A stretch of DNA of 64,000 bases. Origin: Rhabdornis inornatus (Eukaryota > Chordata > Aves > Passeriformes > Rhabdornithidae). The position numbers and the translations under genes were made by a program. Location: NCBI GenBank assembly GCA_013397075.1, contig VWZS01000839.1, positions 314,413 to 378,412 of the forward strand. The letters are read 5' to 3'. Position 1 is the stretch's first letter, and every line of letters begins with the position of its first letter. The notes under the pieces are model-generated. The model did no database searches. It was not told the origin of the DNA and was given only the letters and a program-made list of their open reading frames with translations. Positions 37,501-47,070 of this stretch are shown here, piece after piece.

Positions 37501-40500
37501 CACTGCTTTTTTACTATGCACTCTTCAGCTACTCACTCAACCATAGGAGCCATAGACTCCACATGCCCAGCAATGATTGCTTCTGCACGACTCCTTCTAC
37601 ACTACATTCTGCAAGGTTCAGCTCATATGTGGAACACAAGAATACCTGCAGGGCTACTTTACAACCTCACTATAATAGAGTCAGGCTAAGATGTTTGAGA
37701 TCACTGAACTTGACAGCAGTAGCAGGAATGAACTCAAACTGGATAAACCAAACTGGAGGACAACTGTTTCTGGGAAAATTTTGTGTTGGAATTCGATAGA
37801 CTATTAATACATTTGATGTGGAAGTAACAACCATGTTATTTAAAATGTGATATAGATTTTTCTTAATATTGTAGTACAGTCCTAACTAGAGTCCTAAGAA
37901 AATGGTTAAATCCTCATCTGCTCTGGACAGGATAGGTGGTTTTCCTAGAAAAAATATTTCTGGGAACATCCTATGACAAAAATCTATTTATTACAATGGG
38001 AGCCGCCTTTGCATGCCCAAAGGGAAAGTAAGTAGTCTTATTTCTGACAGTTTAGTATCTCTCTCAGAAAATAAAAAAGCTGAGTCTTCTTTAAGCCCAG
38101 TTTTCTTTGTACTAACTCCCCTTAGCAACATTTCCAACAATAAAATTATTCCTGTAGCTGGCAAAAAGAGCCTTCCTCTGAAACATGTGAATTAAAATCC
38201 TCTAAGGAGGAAGAGAAGTGCATTCTGACAGGAATGCACTACACAACACAGATATTGTCTCACACTTCTTCGTGATAAAAAGATCTGCTTATCCCTCTGC
38301 ATGCCTATGTGTGTGGTTTAAATCTGTTGGCTCCTGTAATTAAAGCCACCTGACCTTCTGTGAATTAGAACTGCATTTACTATATGGGCTCCAGGCCTTC
38401 CAGGTCTCCAGTGTGCTGTGCCTGCAAGACTTACAGGGATCAGAAGCAATGTCTGGTTCCAGCCCAGAATTACAGCCAGAATTACTGCAGGCAGCTCTCT
38501 CTCTAAGGAAAAATATATTTTGTTGGGTTTTGTTGGGGTGTTTGGTTTCGTTTGGTTTGGTTTGGTTTGGTTTTGGGGTTTTTTTTCGAATTGATTTTTC
38601 TTTCTGTGGGAGACTTAGTTGAGGGGGGAAAATGTATCTGTTTTTTTGAGGACACTGAAGTGTTAATACTTCATTTCTCAATTCATGACCGGGGGGGACT
38701 GCATGGAATTACCCAATCACTGAATACCTAGGCCAGGATTGTGGGTGTAAATAATCTAAGGAAACTCAATTTGAAAATTATTTTCTCTATTTGACACTCA
38801 GTGTTGATTGTCTTGCATGACCATGTCTATTGTCAAAGTAAAAGCTAATTTTTGTGCTCACTTGCTACAAAGGCAGCTGGCATATATATGTGCCAAAGCC
38901 TTTGGAGGTTTTTTGCTCTATTTTTTGTGATCCCGGGATTGAAAGGTGAGTCAATTTACCAGCTGAGCATTAACACTTACACAAAGGGGAGAAGTTGCTG
39001 TGCGTAGCACTGAGTAAGGTAATTACCATAGTACTACCAATGGCATCATTGGTTTCTCTCAGAATTACTGGTCTCCACTGAAAAGAGCAAAGACAGTCTA
39101 TACTAAAAACTTTCAAAATTTCAAGAGTGTTTGCCAGCCACAGTATTGAGCTACCATCAAAAATCTGAAACATTTTGTAGTTATGAGCTTTGCAATCATC
39201 ACTTTTTTGTAAAATGTACTGCCATCTACATTCTACAGGGAAAAATAGTAGAAGTAGAGAAATTCCAAGTGATATGGGTAATAAGAAGCCTGTCTCAAGT
39301 ATGAGACTGTTCTGAGATGCCTATCACCCACTCCTCTTTTGGGTTACTAAATTTCAGGATGTAAGTTGATACTTTATTACAGGTTTTATTGCAGAAGTCC
39401 AGTACCTTCTATTTGCTTGAATAGGTAATGTGAAAAATGGCTTATGATAGTATAAGCAGTATAGTGTAGTTCAACAGGAAGAATTTTTTGGCTAGGAAGG
39501 CAGAGCAAAGCTGATCAGTGTGGCTGTCGCTTTCTCAAATTTAAGAACCAATTTACTCTGAAACATTCATCATAACATTAACAACTTTTACACAAAATGC
39601 ACCACTATGTGGTTCACCTTCCTAAATGCAAAGAAAAATTTTAAAAAACAACCTGTAAAAAAACCCAAATGCAGTCTTCCATTTTGTAAGAATGAAATTG
39701 CTTCCTTTCATTTATTCAAAAATACATGCAGTAATAAATGCGCTCTTGGGTACAGCAAAGATGATGTATCAAAGAGAGAAAAATTATTTTTCTAGATGTT
39801 ACAACAGATAGAAAGGAAAAGTAGAATACTGTTTCCACTTGATGCCAAAACTTTTAACAAGGATTCTTTTCTAAGCAGTCATATCATCCTTACAAACATG
39901 ATTATGTTTTGTAGTGTTGTTTTGCTGACAGATATCCCCATTTATGAAATGAAAATATGTCTTGATAGCAACAACAATCTCCCATCATCAAAGCTATAAT
40001 GGTACATACACAATAAGCCATTAGTTCTCAGCATAAGCATCACAGAAACCAATATAACTTGAACTGCTTTAATGAGAGCAACAAATGATTCTCTGCTATA
40101 TTGGAATTGATATATTTAGTTCTTTGTGCAAAGCAGATGCACTGTCTATAGAAGAAATTTACCAACTAGACACTAGAGATGATAAAGAGTAAAACACAGG
40201 AAAAGCAAACCGAAGTCTATTTTTATTAGGCAGAGCTCACCCTTACAAGATTCTTCATGCTGTAGCTCAAACACGTCAGCTTAGCCACAGGATCCAGCAG
40301 ACTGACCCAATGTCTATCAACTGCTGTGACTTTTGGACCAGAACCTTGCTCTACGCTGAGCTGAAGGCTGCACTGACATGGTGGTTTGCCTGACAAACAC
40401 CACTGTAACTCCTTCCACACAGAATCTGTTTAATCAGCAACATATTAACAGCAGTCATGACAGCTACTTCAGTGCACCTTTAGAAAACTGCTCTACAACT

Positions 40501-43500
40501 ATTTTTCTACAGCTTTATCTTGCAAAGCCAAACAAGACATAGGTATTTTCAAGTACCATACCAACTGCAAAGCCACAAAGGCAATTAATACCATTCTGTC
40601 TCTTCTGCTTAGCATGTCCTGCTACATGCACCCCATGTCTCCCCTTGTCTCTGTGTGTTGACAGAGCATATGCCTGCTCTTCAATGAGCTATATTGCAAA
40701 GCCATGCTGGATGAGCAGCTGCTTGTCAAGACAACTCATTACATGGCTCATCACAGATTTGGTGATAAGAAAAATAATTTGAGGGACTCAAGCATCACAG
40801 AGTAAGATCAGCTCAGGAAAAAGATCTGGTGAAAACATTGACTTGGTGCTTGAGTTTCTACTTTTTTCAGTATTAGACATGTCCTTTATGGGATGAAATA
40901 TATCATCTAACGTACTGTCTTTTCTAATAGTATTAAACCTAAGTCAACTTTAATCTTAACCAGTGACATGCCAGAATTAACCAATTAACCTTTCCTTTCC
41001 AGCATATATTCTTCTTGGTGAAAATGGTACTGCCATAAAGATAGTTCAATAAGGATCAGTATTGCCTTCTATTGGTTGTGATATGCTTTCATCTGCAAAA
41101 AAAAACCTTCTCAAAGCTCATCTTTACTGCTTATAGCCTTCAATGTTCTTTTCCAACCAGCAGTCAAACTCTGTTTGTGTTTTAATACTTACAGAGGCTG
41201 AGACCGTACCAGGGCATTTTGCAAACTAAAGCTTCGATTCTGAAATCAAATCATCTATTTGAATAATTTTACAGATTTAGAGTCTAAATATTCTTACAGA
41301 GACCTAATAAACTGTGCCCATTTTAAGACTTATTGCTATATTACATGAGAGGAAGTGATAAGGTTATATGTGAAGGTTATACTAAATCAATCAGTCCTTT
41401 TTATGAGTGTAAAGTGAACTAAGCAACAGCTTCTTTTTTTTTTCAGCCAGTGGTTTCTTGTTATTACATATTTCTGAGAAATACTAAGTAAGTGTTCTTT
41501 TCTGGAAGCCAGAAATGCACAGTGCACTACACTGGTTACAATTATTCCCATAATAATTTTCTTTTTCTTTCACAGGTGGAAGTTTTCAGCGGATGTCCAT
41601 AGGCCAACCCAAAATGAAAAATGTTATTCCTGTACAGAACAGCCTAGCTCCAATACCCAAGCACAGTGCCCACAAAAGTAAGTACAGACAAGTGTCAGTT
41701 ACAGTATCACATTGAGTTGCCCCCATTGCTGGCATCTGAGGGCTTGAGAAAGGTTTCATGTTTGCTTTTTCACAGCATCATAGAATGGCAGATGTAGGAA
41801 GACACCTTTGGAGACTTTCTTTCCATTCCCCTGTCCACAGAGAAGTCACCTATAGTACATTGCCTGAAATCACACCTAGTTTTGTTTTAAATATCTCTAT
41901 GAATGGATATTGAGACTACACAGTTTATCTGGGCCTTCTCTTCCAGTGTTTGACTACACTGAGAGGAAAAAGTTTCTTATTACTTATTTGTGGCCATTGA
42001 TTCTTTTCCCTCCCCAGGACTCCACTGAGAAGTCTGTCTCCTTCTCCATTACTCCCCACAATCAAACATTTATACATATTGACAAGATCCTTTGAGCTGT
42101 CTCTTCTTGAGGCTGAACAGTCCCAGCTCTTTCAGCCTCCCCTTTAAGGCTAACACTCGAATCGTTTAGTCATTTCCATTGTCCTCCATTGGACTTGCTT
42201 CAGTATGTCCCCCTCCCTCTTGTACCACGAGCCTCAGAACTGAACTCAGAACTCCAGATGTGTTTCACCCAAGCTGAGTAGAGGGGAATAATCACCTGTC
42301 ATAATCTGCTGGCAGTGCTCTTCCCGATGCAGCCCCAGACACTGTTGGATGTATTTCTGCAAGGGTGCATTGCTTGTCACATTCAGCTTGGGGAAGCAGT
42401 GGTCCCAAAGAGCAGGAGAGCTTCACCCCACGCCCAGAGACTCAGCAAAGTGTAAAGACTGTTGTTGTTCCAGGCTGGATCAAGCCAGGAACTGGGGTGT
42501 TCTGCATACACAGACACCAGCCCTACTCCCAGCAGTGTCCTAACCCCACATTCTTGTGTTCCACAACACACAAATCTCTATTGTATACTAGATGAGGATT
42601 TACAGTTTACTAATTGTCATTCTGTGGATCAGCCAGGTCCTAAAACTTTCAGACCTAAATTTAAGATTTCCTGCTGCTTATAATCTGAAGGTCAGAAGAA
42701 TTCTGCAGTGATGACAATATTACTAGAAATGAGGCAGAGGCAGCCTTACAGGGACCATCAAATGGGGTAGAGATATAGACAGAATCCTGCACTGCTGCTG
42801 TTTTCTACATCAGACAGGAAGAAGAAAAGGTGTTTGAATTACTGAGGTGGTATTCTCTGTCTGCTCAGAAGGAAGAAAATAATTTATTTGTTTTTAAAAC
42901 CCCAGGTCCAAGTGTTCTATTTTTTAAGCTTTCTACTCATGTTCTCTGTGTCTTCTAGTTAAGTCATAGCTGTAAGCAAAATTCTTTAAAAATTCTTTCA
43001 TAATTGTTCTTGCATTAGTTCATACAAATGGTGAAGAATTTAGTTCTAGTCTCATGCCAGAAACTGTCTTACAAATACGATACAATTGTCACAATTAAGA
43101 ACCATGGTTGCATTAACCAACACAGCACATTTATCCAGGTGCCATTACTGCTTGAACATTAGTTCAAGCCAGTAACAGAAAAGCAAAATAATTTGCAAAA
43201 TAGACTGTATTTCTTGTTAACACAAATTACATATTTGCTCCTGAAGCTTTCTAAATAACTGTTTCAGAGTCTTATCTCAGTATGAGATTTCACTTATCCT
43301 CCATCCAGCCCTAAAAGTAGTATCCTTTTGGACATAGCCTTTATCCAGGCAAAGCGCTCCAGCAATGAAGACGGAGTATAAATATTTGTGCTTCTCTACT
43401 ATTTTTAAAACCAAGAAGCTGGAACAATAAAATAAGCAAAAACTAGAATGAGAACTGAAACTACACTAACAGAAAGAAGAAGTATCTCCCCAAAAAAAGG

Positions 43501-46500
43501 AAGGGCAATAAAAAAAAAAGAAGGAAGAAATTATCTCAGTAAAAACATTTTAAAATACACATTAGAGGAAAATAGGAATGAAACAGTAGCCTGGGAAGAG
43601 TACTTAAGTGACTTTTAACCATAAATTCTCACCCTTCAGATATTCCCAGGGTGAGAGATCCTCCACATGGCATCCTGAGTAGCCTCAGCACAGACTGCAT
43701 CTCCTCTTTGCTTCATCCCCCAGACACTCTTTCTATCTCATCATGCAATGCTTCCAACAACCCCTGAAAAACTGATTGTCACACACTCCTCATAAAATGC
43801 CAGAATAATTTTTCAAACAGATATGGGACTTCTAGATAACTCTTCTGCTGCTGTCACTTCTTCATGTAGTTAAGGTCTGATGTTTCTGGAGACATCAGAG
43901 GAGAAAACGTGTCTGATGCACAAAAAAGTGACATGATTACTTGCTGGGAAAAAAAATTCCATAACAACAACAACAAATTTAAAAAACAAATTTAAAATCT
44001 ATTTCTACAGGTCATTTAACAATATTTTCTGGAGATCTGTGGTTGTTTTTGCTGTTACTCATCATGACTTGAAGTTTCTTCTTTCCCAAGTTAACAGCAA
44101 AGCATTCTACAAAGAAGCCACCTCTCTGCAGAAGGCCACTGTGGTCCACTGCTTGCAAAGTAGGGGAATCTAAGACACATTCTTCTGCTGGACTCCATGC
44201 TCCTTGGGCAATGCCTTTCTGACAGCCTTATTTTTGCCTCTGCAGTTTGTAATAGCATCCACTCCAGAGTCTGCTAAGTGGAAAAGGCTTCCTGAACCAA
44301 TAGCTCCTATTTTGTCACTACGTCTTCGGTGGCAAACTCTGCCCTCTGCATGTTAATTATTAATGGTGCTTTTGCTGTATGTTGCTCCTGGGGCCTTAAG
44401 GGCTCTGCCTCCCCCAAATCCCAGCTCTGGGTCCAGGCTCATGTGTTTCAATACATGTACTAATACTACTCATTTTATGCAGTTTCAGAGCCATCCATGT
44501 ACCAGTCCTGAAATCCTGAATTGAATATCCTAAATTGAGCACAGTATGTGGGACAATGTGGAAAGCACTGATGTTTGGATTCTTTGAATGAGCATGAGTT
44601 TGTGATGACTGCTCTGTCATGGGGGTGAAGTTAAGCTACAGCACTTTTGGCCTACTTAAATCCATCATTTAAGGCTTTTAATGATGTACATAAAGTGCAT
44701 AAAGCTTTATGGATATTTTTCACACAGACATGAACTTTGAATATATTAACATATGACTATGTTCCAAAGAGGGACACAAGTGAACGTCTCAATATTTGGT
44801 TTGCACACCAAAATTTCAGTGAGCTCAAAGTATTCTACCATGTGCCAGAAAGCAAATGGGCCCCTTTATAGTATACAGCCCTCTCAGATTCACACAAATT
44901 CAACACCAACTAGAGCAAATTATTAATGGTTTGGGGTTTCTTCATGAAAAGGAGAAGTGATTTCCTAAATTTCTGAACATGAATGAATCTTAAATATGAT
45001 CCATGAACTACAGTACACTGCTAGAGGCCAGACCGTTGTGATAAACACTGTCTGCTCAGGTAATCATAACTTGAACAGTAATTGAAATTAGCTTAAAAAG
45101 AAAAGAATCTACCAAGTTTCTAAATCCTCTCTAAAAAGATCCCTCTTTGCCCTAAATTGTAAGGTAAGCTTAATTGTAAGCTTACCTGGTAAGCTTTAGA
45201 AAAGCACTGGTCTTGAAAAATAAATAATCAATAATTAAATTAGTATAAGATGTGTGCTACAGGGGATTATGACAAGAACTTTAGCCTCTTTTGCACCATG
45301 TGTATGGTTAAAATAGATACAGATATGAATGGACAAATGTATGCAGTGAGGGCCCACTGCAGACATTAGAGAGGTAACATTTTTTTTCAATGGGGCAAAT
45401 GAAATAAAACAAAACACAAAATTTCCCTCTAGAACACTTCAGAGGAAGGTGTTAATAGCTTCTCAGATAATTAATCACAAATATGCAGATGGAAGAAAAT
45501 CACAAATGCAATGAGAACACAACTAAGAAAAAATGAATGTAAAAAATTGCAGTAAGATTCTGTAGCCAAAACAGAGATAGTGTAACTCCAGAAAGAACTC
45601 TACATATGCTTAAGCTGTAGAAAAACAATTTTTTGTATACAAAGAGCTTGTGAATACAATGGAGATAAAATGAAAAGAAGCTAATGCAATTCACAATAAA
45701 TTGACAGCACAGAAAAGTAGGTCTACAATTAAGGTTTTGAATTCTCCTTTTAAAAAATCAGGAAATTAGGAAGTTGTCTGAATAAGGGAGCCCGAGGATT
45801 TCAATTCAGAGAAAATACAGAACAATATTAGCTTTAAAGCACAAACAATGTTACACTGGTGAGGTGGAAATTAAGGATGATCTAAATCCTCCGTTTCTTA
45901 AAAAACAATAGATACATAATGGGTGTGCCTCTCATGTGTTTCGGTGTGTGTCTTGGTGTGCTACAGGGTAATGGGCTACTTTTGTGGCGTGTGAATAGCA
46001 GAGCATGTGTGGATCTATCTTTATGATTGACTGTGCCTAGAGAAACCCAGAGAGAGCATCCCACGTTCTTATATTTCATCTTCTTTAGATTTTGATCAGC
46101 ATTTATCTTCAGTGATAGAGCATTTTTGGAACACTTCTGTTACAGTCAGCCTGTGGTTTCTGATGAAAAAATATATTGTGAAAATTTCTCCAAACAGACC
46201 AAGTCTTCTCCAGGCAAACTATAGGTTCTCTGCTTATCAAAAGTAAATCTTTGAACTTTTCAAGACTTACTGGTCACTAAACCAAAAATCAGTCACTTAG
46301 CACTGGAGTTATTTTCTTCAGATGAAGATAAGCCTTGCCAGGGTTATACAATTTTTTATTAATATTTTTATCATACTTTTCAAGTACAGGCTTGAGTACA
46401 CACAGTAAGAGACAACAGTTCAAAGAAAGTTGCAAAATCATTTGTAAAAATGCAATGCTTTTCACTTTCTCTGCGCTTTCTCTTTTTTTCTCTTTCCTCT

Positions 46501-46753
46501 AGTTCAGCTACCGTCTCAGGATGCTAAGTTTAAATCCCAACGAACTGCTGCAGTTATTCTCCCACCAGCTCCAATCTCCAGATCTCCGAAAACAGGACAT
46601 TCTCAGAGTCATATCCTCTATTCTCTCTTGCCTGGTCTATCAGGAGAGAATCTAAAACCAAGCTGTGTCCTGCCTGCTATCCCAAGCCAGAAGAAATCTA
46701 GTCCTGTAGACGAGCTTGAGAAACCACTCACCAAATCAGATGCTGAAAATTAA
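1506..46753 (+). CDS. ANKRD55: ANKRD55, ankyrin repeat domain-containing protein 55 (11 coding exons, complete)
   Basis: Joined exons: 1506-1545, 8553-8675, 10487-10617, 12688-12797, 15903-15963, 19664-19792, 31718-31902, 33574-33741, 35564-36219, 41576-41677, 46503-46753 (stop TAA 46751-46753). They give 1956 nt and 651 residues with no internal stop. Residues about 25-323 form nine ankyrin repeats, with cores such as [34 protein letters not shown] and [10 protein letters not shown]. Residues about 324-651 form a low-complexity tail: LNQIF followed by a Lys cluster, a PPIT motif, a Ser run, [20 protein letters not shown], and VLPAIPSQ near the end. From memory, human ANKRD55 has 614 residues and the same order of motifs, so the identification is firm. 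The ankyrin part is a protein-interaction scaffold. The biochemical role is poorly defined: human intronic variants are linked to autoimmune disease, and ciliary and 14-3-3 partners have been reported. The start at 1506 is forced by an in-frame TAG at 1497-1499. Confidence 0.97.
5539..5593. repeat. Tetranucleotide microsatellite (ATCC/GGAT)n
   Basis: About 13.5 uninterrupted copies of CATC in intron 1. The - strand ORF reading (MDGW)n is only a by-product. Confidence 0.97.
7077..7635 (+). mobile_element. Solo LTR of an endogenous retrovirus (ERVL-like), perfect 5-bp target duplication
   Basis: It starts TGTCCTGGTTTAGCC and ends GGGGTTAAACCCCAACA, with TG...CA termini. It is flanked by GACCC on both sides (7072-7076 and 7636-7640), which fixes both edges. 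Five-base duplications fit class III/ERVL-type elements. It contains the family blocks AGAGTTAATTTTCC, ATTAAACTGTTCTTATCTTAA and a GGTGGTGATGGTAATGG simple repeat. No viral coding sequence is present, so this is the remnant of recombination between two LTRs. It lies in intron 1 in the gene's sense orientation. Confidence 0.9.
8553..8675 (+). CDS. ANKRD55: ANKRD55 coding exon 2
   Basis: Residues 14-55. The acidic linker ADAAEEID is followed by ankyrin repeat 1 ([20 protein letters not shown]). The acceptor is CTCTGCAG and the donor GTAAAT. The exon begins with two bases completing codon 14 and ends with one base of Gly55. It matches the human segment closely, with no gaps. Confidence 0.96.
8676..10486 (+). 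other. ANKRD55 intron 2 (1811 bp)
   Basis: GTAAAT...CCCTAG. No repeat or gene recognised inside. Confidence 0.9.
10487..10617 (+). CDS. ANKRD55: ANKRD55 coding exon 3
   Basis: Residues 55-98, covering ankyrin repeat 2 ([20 protein letters not shown]) and the start of repeat 3 ([11 protein letters not shown]). The acceptor is TTCCCTAG and the donor GTAATA. The exon ends exactly on a codon (TTG, Leu98). The intron reading frame stays open past the donor to 10725, so intron retention would add a short unrelated tail. Confidence 0.96.
10618..12687 (+). other. ANKRD55 intron 3 (2070 bp)
   Basis: GTAATA...TTTTAG. Only the AAAC-rich repeat stands out. Confidence 0.9.
12422..12468. repeat. AAAC-rich simple repeat
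   Basis: AAACAAACAAACAAACAAAA followed by A-rich CAAA units, in intron 3. Confidence 0.85.
12688..12797 (+). CDS. ANKRD55: ANKRD55 coding exon 4
   Basis: Residues 99-135. It completes repeat 3 ([16 protein letters not shown]) and begins repeat 4 ([14 protein letters not shown]). The acceptor is CTTTTAG and the donor GTATGT. The exon ends with two bases of the Arg135 codon, which exon 5 completes. Confidence 0.96.
12798..15902 (+). other. ANKRD55 intron 4 (3105 bp)
   Basis: GTATGT...TTCCACAG. It holds the ATACAT/ATGCAT repeat. The open frame 13699-14121 has no recognisable product. Confidence 0.9.
15421..15490. repeat. ATACAT/ATGCAT simple repeat
   Basis: Alternating TACATA and TGCATA hexamers (about 10 units) with many small palindromes, in intron 4. 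The Tyr/Ile- and Tyr/Val-rich ORFs across it on both strands are by-products. Confidence 0.92.
15903..15963 (+). CDS. ANKRD55: ANKRD55 coding exon 5
   Basis: Residues 135-155, the second half of ankyrin repeat 4 ([20 protein letters not shown]). At 61 nt it is the second shortest coding exon. The acceptor is CTTCCACAG and the donor GTGAGT. The conserved EINHQDNE end matches mammals. It has no ATG and is short, so a simple ORF scan would miss it. Confidence 0.95.
16253..16380 (+). mobile_element. CR1 LINE 3'-end fragment
   Basis: Reads GGCTGGATGGAGCTCTGAGC, then GATCTAGTGGAAGTTGTC, CTGCCCATGGCAGG, ATCTTTAAGATCCCTTCCAA, and ends in the CR1 octamer-like tail ATGATTCAATGATTC. This is the standard chicken-type CR1 3' terminus, 5' truncated, in intron 5. 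Confidence 0.92.
17382..17410. repeat. 12-bp perfect inverted repeat (hairpin), 5-nt loop
   Basis: Arms ATCTGTAGGTAG (17382-17393) and CTACCTACAGAT (17399-17410), in intron 5. Confidence 0.85.
18748..18868. repeat. (TTTG)n and T-rich simple repeat
   Basis: Long TTTG runs broken by GGGG and T runs over about 120 bp in intron 5. The repetitive Phe/Val/Cys and Gln/Thr/Lys ORFs over it are artefacts. Confidence 0.95.
19664..19792 (+). CDS. ANKRD55: ANKRD55 coding exon 6
   Basis: Residues 156-198, exactly 43 codons, so skipping it would keep frame but remove repeat 5. It encodes ankyrin repeat 5 ([18 protein letters not shown]) and the first helix of repeat 6 (KTALHWAVQ). The usual repeat Pro in TPLHWAA is Ser here. 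The acceptor is GGCTTACAG and the donor GTGAGC. Confidence 0.97.
24000..24360 (-). mobile_element. CR1 LINE 3' region (with one ambiguous base)
   Basis: On the + strand, ATCACAGAATTACAGCAGAA, CACTGAGTCCAATTCCTGGT, CCTGCACAGGTCACTC, GAAGCCTGTTCAGTGCCCA and GGTGAAGAATCTTTTCCTGA are the reverse complement of a CR1 3' region. After GTCACTGGTC there is an N at 24267, followed by a different CR1 block ending CACCTGCAAACTTGC, so some sequence is missing or the copy is rearranged. Open frames here belong to the repeat. Confidence 0.9.
24858..24900. repeat. Hexanucleotide tandem repeat (GTCATA)n
   Basis: About seven perfect copies in intron 6. Confidence 0.95.
25838..25931. repeat. 47-bp tandem duplication, two copies
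   Basis: Both copies start AAACACGGCACCTACAACA (25838 and 25885) and continue GGGACATG / GGGATATG with T runs. The second copy has drifted. Intron 6. Confidence 0.88.
27356..27386. repeat. 13-bp perfect inverted repeat (hairpin), 5-nt loop
   Basis: Arms AATTATTGTTCTG (27356-27368) and CAGAACAATAATT (27374-27386), in intron 6. Confidence 0.85.
28139..28158. repeat. 20-bp perfect palindrome
   Basis: CTGTGGTAAATTTACCACAG reads the same on both strands. A partial copy (GATAAATTTACCAG) lies about 40 bp upstream. Intron 6. Confidence 0.85.
28960..29620 (+). mobile_element. Ancient CR1-like LINE relic
   Basis: Heavily diverged. GAGAGGTTGAAATGG, TGTTTAGTCTAGAAAACAGA and GGGAGACCAAACATACTGTA follow the CR1 block that encodes the ERLxxLGLFSLEKRRLRGD motif. 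A block like ACTGTAGCTGTAGGGTATGA follows, where CR1 continues RLDIRKNFF. No open frame remains. Edges are approximate. Confidence 0.5.
30180..31135 (+). mobile_element. Ancient CR1-like LINE relic with 3' end
   Basis: AGTAATACAAATGGGACAAA, TTGAATAGGAAAAAATG and AAGTCATGCACTTA correspond to the CR1 ORF2 motif KFNxxKCKVMHL. The block ends at about 31080-31130 with GGTTGAATTTAATGATACAG, then GACCTTTTCAACCTTATG and TTTCTG, a decayed CR1 3' terminus. It resembles CR1 copies shared with turtles and crocodilians (from memory) more than the young avian copies nearby. Confidence 0.5.
31240..31381 (+). mobile_element. Ancient CR1/L3-like 3'-end relic
   Basis: ACTGGAGCATACTAGCTAAG, AAGAAGCACTTGAACAAATA, and the end GAGGTTCTTTTCAGCCCTAA plus ATTTCTATT match an old CR1-type 3' terminus (GAGGTCCCTTCCAGCCCTA, ATTTCTATG). 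It sits only about 340 bp before exon 7. Confidence 0.5.
31718..31902 (+). CDS. ANKRD55: ANKRD55 coding exon 7
   Basis: Residues 199-260: the rest of repeat 6 ([16 protein letters not shown]), then repeat 7 ([20 protein letters not shown]) and the linker [10 protein letters not shown]. The acceptor is CTTCCTTCCAG and the donor GTAACC. The exon ends with two bases of Arg260. Confidence 0.97.
31903..33573 (+). other. ANKRD55 intron 7 (1671 bp)
   Basis: GTAACC...CCTGTAG. No repeat or RNA gene recognised. The open frame 32835-33239 has no recognisable product. Confidence 0.9.
33574..33741 (+). CDS. ANKRD55: ANKRD55 coding exon 8
   Basis: Residues 260-316: repeat 8 ([20 protein letters not shown]) and repeat 9 ([19 protein letters not shown]). 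The acceptor is TTTCCTGTAG and the donor GTAAAA. The donor's own TAA is in frame, so reading through intron 8 would stop one residue later, right after the ankyrin block. Confidence 0.97.
33742..35563 (+). other. ANKRD55 intron 8 (1822 bp)
   Basis: GTAAAA...TTTCCAG. It holds the LTR-like block at about 34691-35034. Confidence 0.9.
34691..35034 (+). mobile_element. LTR-like element in intron 8 (edges uncertain)
   Basis: The block begins TGTGGGGGGTACAAGG. It carries a TATA-like TTTTCTATAAAC at about 34883 and, about 75 bp later, AATAAA at 34960-34965, a promoter-then-poly(A) order typical of an LTR. Its texture (GGGGGATGGACTTTTGTGG, GCCCCTGAAGGCCTTCAATA) resembles avian LTRs I recall. I could not find a convincing target duplication. 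The open frame at 34692-34964 is not credible as a gene. Confidence 0.4.
35564..36219 (+). CDS. ANKRD55: ANKRD55 coding exon 9 (long tail exon)
   Basis: Residues 316-535, the largest coding exon (656 nt). In order it holds a basic segment ([11 protein letters not shown]), LNQIF at 341-345, a Lys cluster at 348-351, an acidic stretch ([14 protein letters not shown]), PPIT at 424-427, a Ser-rich run at about 449-456, [11 protein letters not shown] at about 462-472, DDPWNTDSN at 483-491 and SSDKLMNGL. These blocks match the human tail in order. The acceptor is TTGTATTTCCAG and the donor GTAATC. An open frame runs a further 19 codons into the intron. Confidence 0.96.
36220..41575 (+). other. ANKRD55 intron 9 (5356 bp)
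   Basis: GTAATC...TTTCACAG. Only the GGTTT-rich repeat stands out. Confidence 0.9.
38519..38588. repeat. GGTTT pentamer-rich simple repeat
   Basis: TTTGGTTTGGTTTGGTTTGG flanked by GTTGGGTTTTGTTGGGG and a T run, in intron 9. The unit is not the TTAGGG telomere repeat. Confidence 0.9.
41576..41677 (+). CDS. ANKRD55: ANKRD55 coding exon 10
   Basis: Residues 535-569. It reads [16 protein letters not shown], then [20 protein letters not shown] lines up with NNLAPLP in the human protein (from memory). The acceptor is CTTTCACAG and the donor GTAAGT. The phases (2 nt in, 1 nt out) fit exons 9 and 11. The exon holds no long ORF of its own. Confidence 0.93.
41775..42395 (-). mobile_element. Diverged CR1 LINE copy in intron 10
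   Basis: It begins CATCATAGAATGGCAGATG (the reverse of the CR1 3' tail). It contains degenerate CR1 blocks, including GTGTTTGACTACACTGAGAG, CTTGAGGCTGAACAGTCCCA, GCTCTTTCAGCCTCCCCTTT, CTCCATTGGACTTGCTTCAG and CTCCAGATGTGTTTCACCC. It is several hundred bases long and clearly older than the copy at 54953. The right edge is uncertain. Confidence 0.85.
45163..45186. repeat. 10-bp inverted repeat, 4-nt loop
   Basis: GGTAAGCTTA and TAAGCTTACC around ATTG. A third partial copy (GGTAAGCTTT) follows. Intron 10. Confidence 0.8.
46503..46753 (+). CDS. ANKRD55: ANKRD55 coding exon 11 (last exon, stop TAA)
   Basis: Residues 569-651 and the stop. It ends with [20 protein letters not shown] followed by LTKSDAEN and TAA. 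The human end has VLPAIPSQ followed by an acidic tail closing in DEN, so the true C-terminus is present. The part before VLPAIPSQ ([20 protein letters not shown] onward) is longer than in human. The acceptor follows a long T/C tract (TCTTTCCTCTAG). Confidence 0.94.
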
Positions 46754-47064
46754 CTGAGTACACTGGCCTAAATTGGTTGAAATACGTCTAAGTGGTTATT
46801 AAAAGATAACTGTACAGTTAAATCTCATTAATTTGCACTAATGATATTCTTGTGAACTGGAGCATAACAGAAACCAAGATAAGATAGCACATCACAAAAG
46901 CTGCACTGTGTGTGTATATATATATGCATTTGCATTATAGTTTTAATTTAAGATTAAATTACTAAATCAGCATTTAATGTGCAGTAAATTTATTTTGTGA
47001 ATGGAACCCTCATAACATGATTTTGTTGCAGCAATGTGCTGTTAAGCTTTTCATAGAAAAAAAG

Positions 47065-47070
47065 AATAAA
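47065..47070 (+). terminator. Poly(A) signal AATAAA (candidate 1)
   Basis: Canonical hexamer 312 bp after the stop codon, followed by the T/G-rich AAGGTTTTCTGC. Confidence 0.5.

Larger units (their letters stand above)
41678..46502 (+). other. ANKRD55 intron 10 (4825 bp)
   Basis: GTAAGT...TTCCTCTAG. It holds the diverged CR1 at its 5' end and a 10-bp inverted repeat. The remainder is unremarkable. Confidence 0.9.

Noticed and set aside
38519..38588. Interstitial telomere-like repeat
   Set aside because: The unit is GGTTT with variants, not TTAGGG.
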